From Chryseosolibacter sp035628595 (GTDB lineage Bacteria; Bacteroidota; Bacteroidia; Cytophagales; Cyclobacteriaceae): a stretch of 16,830 nt of DNA. The notes under the pieces are model-generated. The model was not told the origin of the DNA and ran no database searches. It saw only the letters and a program-made list of their open reading frames with translations. Positions 13,670 through 16,830 of the stretch are shown piece by piece. The stretch covers positions 1-16,830 of the forward strand of contig DASPJN010000054.1 of NCBI GenBank assembly GCA_035628595.1, given 5' to 3'. The position numbers and the translations under genes are program-made. How positions within the stretch are numbered: the first letter of the stretch is position 1; each line of letters begins with the position of its first letter.

Positions 13670-16069
13670 ATGTTCCAGAACTATTTCAAAGTTGCCCTTC
13701 GCAATATTTTAAAGCACAAGTTTTTTTCAGCGATCAATATTCTCGGCATGACAATCGGCATTACTGCGTGCCTTATGATTGTTTTGTATGTGAATGATGA
13801 GCTTAGTTATGATCGTTTTCATGTAAACGCGGAACGAATTTACCAGGTTGGGCTGCACGGTAAAATTGCCGGACAGGATATTCGTACGGCTACGACCTGC
13901 CCGCCACTCTTTGATGCAATGGCGAATGAAATCCCCGAAGTAGAAGCGTCGATCCGGCTGTCTCCTTACTACGGAAAGCCGGCGATCAAGTACGACGAAA
14001 AAGCTTTTACAGAAGAACGGGTAGTCTTTGTCGACTCAAATTTCTTTCAATTCTTTAGCTATCGGCTGATTCAGGGTGATCCCAACACTGCGTTGGTTGA
14101 ACCGAATACGTTGGTTTTTACCGAGTCGCTTGCGAAAAAATATTTTGGAGATGAGAGTCCGTTAGGGAAGATTGTTACAGTTGGGAATGAAAACACATCT
14201 TACAAAGTAACGGGTGTTGCCGAAGACGCGCCAACGAATTCACACTTTCTCTACAACGTCCTGCTTTCATCCGCAGGAAACGAGCAACTGCAAAGTACGG
14301 TTTGGTTAAACAACAATCTGTTTACGTATTTTTTACTGAAGGAGAACGCAAGTGTTGAAAGCGTTAATCAAAAATATACTTCGCTCGTTGAAAAATATGT
14401 GGGACCAGAGGTTGAAAGGTTCATGGGGATGTCGCTCAAGCAGATGCAGAGTCAGGGCGGTGAGTATGGTTATTATTCAACGAAACTTTCGGATATACAC
14501 CTCCATTCTACGTCGGCAAATGATCTGGAGCCAGGCGGTAATATCATGTACATATACTTTTTCGGAGGTATTGGTATTTTTATCATCGTTATTGCTTGCA
14601 TCAATTTCATGAACCTGTCGACAGCGCGTTCTGCGGGTAGGGCGAAAGAAGTTGGATTGCGTAAGACGCTTGGCTCGTTGCGCGGTCAGATGATAGGTCA
14701 ATTTCTCGCCGAGTCGATGATGTACAGCTTCGCCGCGGTTGTCCTTGCGTTGACGTTATGTTATTTCCTGTTGCCCCAGTTCAATCTGCTGGCGGGTAAA
14801 CAACTTGGGATGGACGTTCTCTTTAGTCCATTGTTTGTCGGTGGCGCGATTGGCCTCGTGCTTTTTGTCGGCTTCGTGGCTGGAAGCTATCCGGCGTTCT
14901 ATCTGACCTCATTTAACGCAGTAGAAGTGTTGAAAGGAAAAGTTCGCTCTGGAATGAAGAGCAAAGGCGTAAGAAGTTTTCTTGTTGTCTGTCAATTCGC
15001 GCTTTCAATTTTCCTGATCATATTCACGCTTGTGGTGTATGAGCAAATCGCATACATGCAGGAAAAGAATCTTGGGATCGACAAGGAAAATATTCTTGTG
15101 CTGCAAAACGCAAACCGGCTTGGTACCAATAAGGACGCATTTAAAACTGCTTTATCTCAGGAACATGGCGTTGTAAAAGTTAGCTACACAAACAATACTT
15201 TCCCGGGTGTAAACAATACAACCGTGTTTAAAGCTACAGGCTCAGAGCAGGATCATATCATGGGTGTCTATTATGCCGATTACGAGCATATCGATGTCAT
15301 GAAAATTGAAATGAAAGAAGGGAGATATTTCTCAAAGGATTTTCCTTCCGACTCAACCGCAATCATATTGAACGAAGCTGCTGCAAAGGAATTCGGATTC
15401 ACGGAGCCTGTTGGCCAGGAACTTTACTATGCTCCAACCGAAGAACGTTTGCGTGTAGTTGGCGTCATAAAAAACTTTAATTTTGAGTCATTCAAAGAGC
15501 AGGTTCGTCCATTATCCATTCGTTTGACTGAGAATAGTAACAGCCTCCTGGTGCGTTACGAAGGAAGCGCACAAGCACTCATCAGCAATCTGGAAAACTT
15601 GTGGAAAGCAAATGCGAGTAACGAGCCGCTTGAATATACATTCCTTGATCAGGAGTTTGATCAACTGTTCCGGGCTGAACAACGCATGGGCACTTTGTTC
15701 AGTATATTTTCTGGCCTCGCAATCTTTATAGCATCATTAGGTTTGTTTGCTCTTGCTGCGTTTACATCTGAACAGCGTACGAAGGAAATCGGAATCCGCA
15801 AGGCGATGGGTGCTTCAGTTTTCGGGTTGACGCTTTTACTTTCGAAGGAATTCACACGTCTTGTTATCATTGCGTTTGTTCCCGCAGCCATTGCAGGCTG
15901 GTGGATTTCGAATCAATGGCTCGGTGGTTTCGCTTACAGAATTGACGTGAGCCCGTGGGTAATCATTGCGAGCGGTCTGGGCGCTATTGTCATTGCATGG
16001 ATCACTGTGAGCTATCAGTCGATCAAAGCCGCGGCGATCAATCCGGTGCAGTCGTTGCGATATGAATAA
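13670..16069 (+). CDS. double-FtsX ABC exporter permease, second copy
   Basis: A 799-residue protein with the same two-unit design as its upstream neighbour but clearly diverged in sequence. The first membrane helix is at about 19-42 (SAINILGMTIGITACLMIVLYV), followed by DELSYDRFH, typical of the family. Coupling motifs are KEVGLRKTLGS near 325-335 and KEIGIRKAMGAS near 704-715. The C-terminus ends AAAINPVQSLRYE. With two double permeases and one ATPase gene, either the two form a heteromeric transporter or each pairs separately with the ATPase dimer. No promoter of its own was evident in the 65-base gap, and a terminator follows five bases after the stop. Confidence 0.92.
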   Translation: MFQNYFKVALRNILKHKFFSAINILGMTIGITACLMIVLYVNDELSYDRFHVNAERIYQVGLHGKIAGQDIRTATTCPPLFDAMANEIPEVEASIRLSPYYGKPAIKYDEKAFTEERVVFVDSNFFQFFSYRLIQGDPNTALVEPNTLVFTESLAKKYFGDESPLGKIVTVGNENTSYKVTGVAEDAPTNSHFLYNVLLSSAGNEQLQSTVWLNNNLFTYFLLKENASVESVNQKYTSLVEKYVGPEVERFMGMSLKQMQSQGGEYGYYSTKLSDIHLHSTSANDLEPGGNIMYIYFFGGIGIFIIVIACINFMNLSTARSAGRAKEVGLRKTLGSLRGQMIGQFLAESMMYSFAAVVLALTLCYFLLPQFNLLAGKQLGMDVLFSPLFVGGAIGLVLFVGFVAGSYPAFYLTSFNAVEVLKGKVRSGMKSKGVRSFLVVCQFALSIFLIIFTLVVYEQIAYMQEKNLGIDKENILVLQNANRLGTNKDAFKTALSQEHGVVKVSYTNNTFPGVNNTTVFKATGSEQDHIMGVYYADYEHIDVMKIEMKEGRYFSKDFPSDSTAIILNEAAAKEFGFTEPVGQELYYAPTEERLRVVGVIKNFNFESFKEQVRPLSIRLTENSNSLLVRYEGSAQALISNLENLWKANASNEPLEYTFLDQEFDQLFRAEQRMGTLFSIFSGLAIFIASLGLFALAAFTSEQRTKEIGIRKAMGASVFGLTLLLSKEFTRLVIIAFVPAAIAGWWISNQWLGGFAYRIDVSPWVIIASGLGAIVIAWITVSYQSIKAAAINPVQSLRYE

Positions 16070-16073
16070 AATG

Positions 16074-16101
16074 AAAAAGGCGCCGAAAGGTGCCTTTTTT
16101 T
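16074..16101. terminator. intrinsic terminator after the permease genes, likely bidirectional
   Basis: AAAAAGGCGCC (16074-16084) pairs with GGTGCCTTTTT (16089-16099), with one G-U pair, around a GAAA tetraloop, followed by further T to 16101. The A-run on the left gives a U-run on the other strand, so it can also stop the converging lycopene cyclase transcript that ends at 16143. Confidence 0.93.
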
Positions 16102-16142
16102 GGCAGCTAGTCGATCAACCAGATTTGAATTGTATTGAAAGA

Positions 16143-16830
16143 TTATTTCGTTTGACTTTTGGACAACTTCCCGGAAAGAACTTCTGCAATCATAACATTC
16201 ATCAGGATTAACGTCATTCCGTAAAAGATATCTTCTACTGGAATGGTGCCAATTCGGATGCCAAGGTTTTCGGCATCATCATACCAGACAACGGGTTCCG
16301 CAATGAATGAACCGGTTAGAATTCCGTTCACGATAAAAAACGGGATAAGCAGAATCGCGTACGTGAGATAGAAAATTCCACGTCCCTGACTTTTTAAAAC
16401 GAAGATGTCAACGGTAAGCACAATGCTCAGTGCCAGGAATGTTGTTGCAGTGTACCACCTTGTGAAGTTGAAGATGAGAATCGTCACTGAAAGAACAAGC
16501 ATCATGACGGAGATAGCCATACCGTTCGGAAAATTTGCTTTCGGAAGTAAAGCTTTAAAAGCCTCATACGTAAACAAACATGCGTATGGGATGCAGATAA
16601 AGAATAGCAATTCTTCAAGGGGCAATTTCCCCACGTACACTCCTGTCAGGTATTGCTTGTTGAAACCCCAAACGCCCATTCCAGTGAAAACTTCATCCCA
16701 CACAATGAAAATAACTGCGGTGATGAATATTGATGGCAAGTAGTATTTCCATTTACTGGTAAATCGCAACCGGGGATGAAACGAGAATAATAATGGAACA
16801 ATGAGCGTTGCCAGATCAACAAGAAGATAT
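16143..16830 (-). CDS. lycopene cyclase, CrtYcd type, 5' end beyond the window
   Basis: A membrane carotenoid cyclase built of two homologous domains that closes beta-ionone rings on lycopene. 228 residues are visible and the frame stays open to the window edge. The codon at 16769 is a TTG inside the reading frame, not the start: upstream it reads YLLVDLATLIVPLLFSFHPR, the normal beginning of this family, so only a few residues are missing. The family's signature appears once per domain: PLEELLFF in the first and PVEDIFYG in the second, with conserved acidic residues thought to be catalytic. About six to seven hydrophobic helices are seen. The type is related to CrtYc/CrtYd and to the cyclase half of fungal bifunctional enzymes, not to CrtY/CrtL flavoproteins. 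Other carotenoid genes probably lie beyond 16830. Confidence 0.9.
   Translation of the reverse strand, partial: YLLVDLATLIVPLLFSFHPRLRFTSKWKYYLPSIFITAVIFIVWDEVFTGMGVWGFNKQYLTGVYVGKLPLEELLFFICIPYACLFTYEAFKALLPKANFPNGMAISVMMLVLSVTILIFNFTRWYTATTFLALSIVLTVDIFVLKSQGRGIFYLTYAILLIPFFIVNGILTGSFIAEPVVWYDDAENLGIRIGTIPVEDIFYGMTLILMNVMIAEVLSGKLSKSQTK

Noticed and set aside
15667..15680. Third exact GTTC-N6-GAAC inside the second permease gene
   Set aside because: Its core CGGGCT differs from the two intergenic sites and no promoter-like box follows, so it is probably a chance match; it is noted as a limit on the motif's specificity.
16293..16312. Inverted repeat GGTTC-N10-GAACC inside the lycopene cyclase gene
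   Set aside because: Short arms, wrong spacing for the regulator motif, and located within coding sequence.

Overview
The window looks like chromosomal DNA of a Bacteroidota bacterium, most likely of the order Cytophagales. I infer this from protein character (double-FtsX permeases of about 800 residues, an NtrC-type regulator paired with a HisKA kinase beside an exporter, a fused two-domain CrtYcd-type lycopene cyclase), from weak or absent Shine-Dalgarno sequences, and from a perfect TAnnTTTG box of the Bacteroidota -7 type in front of the tetR gene. No rRNA, tRNA, insertion sequence, phage gene or CRISPR array was seen. Coding density is high and no gene looks broken.

Left part (1-5335, plus strand). 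tsaD (tRNA t6A synthesis), a small hotdog-fold protein with a complete FlK-type Thr/Glu/His set, smpB (trans-translation) and a cytoplasmic-looking NlpC/P60 peptidase follow each other with gaps of 1 to 16 bases or overlaps, so they probably share a transcript. After a 166-base gap comes a small HNH protein. Next is a TetR repressor gene with a perfect 16-base palindrome just upstream, overlapping by 4 bases a FabF-like ketoacyl-ACP synthase. A strong bidirectional terminator closes this side. The first 45 bases may hold the start of a divergent gene.

Middle and right (5352-16101). The minus strand carries a small membrane-anchored or secreted protein of unknown function, a membrane histidine kinase, and its sigma-54-type response regulator. 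Divergent from the regulator, the plus strand carries a tripartite ABC exporter of the MacAB kind: an HlyD-like adaptor, an ATPase, then, after a strong terminator, two non-identical double-FtsX permeases. The adaptor gene and the first permease gene have matching upstream regions. Each has an inverted repeat GTTC-N6-GAAC, and 66 to 68 bases further on a box of the form TGGCAYRTTTRTTGGC that resembles a sigma-54 -24/-12 promoter. I infer that the divergent two-component system switches on both halves of the exporter together. This is the most interesting observation in the window.

Right edge (16143-16830, minus strand). A CrtYcd-type lycopene cyclase gene converges on the exporter and runs off the window at its 5' end, suggesting that the organism makes cyclic carotenoids. 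A second bidirectional-looking terminator separates the two.
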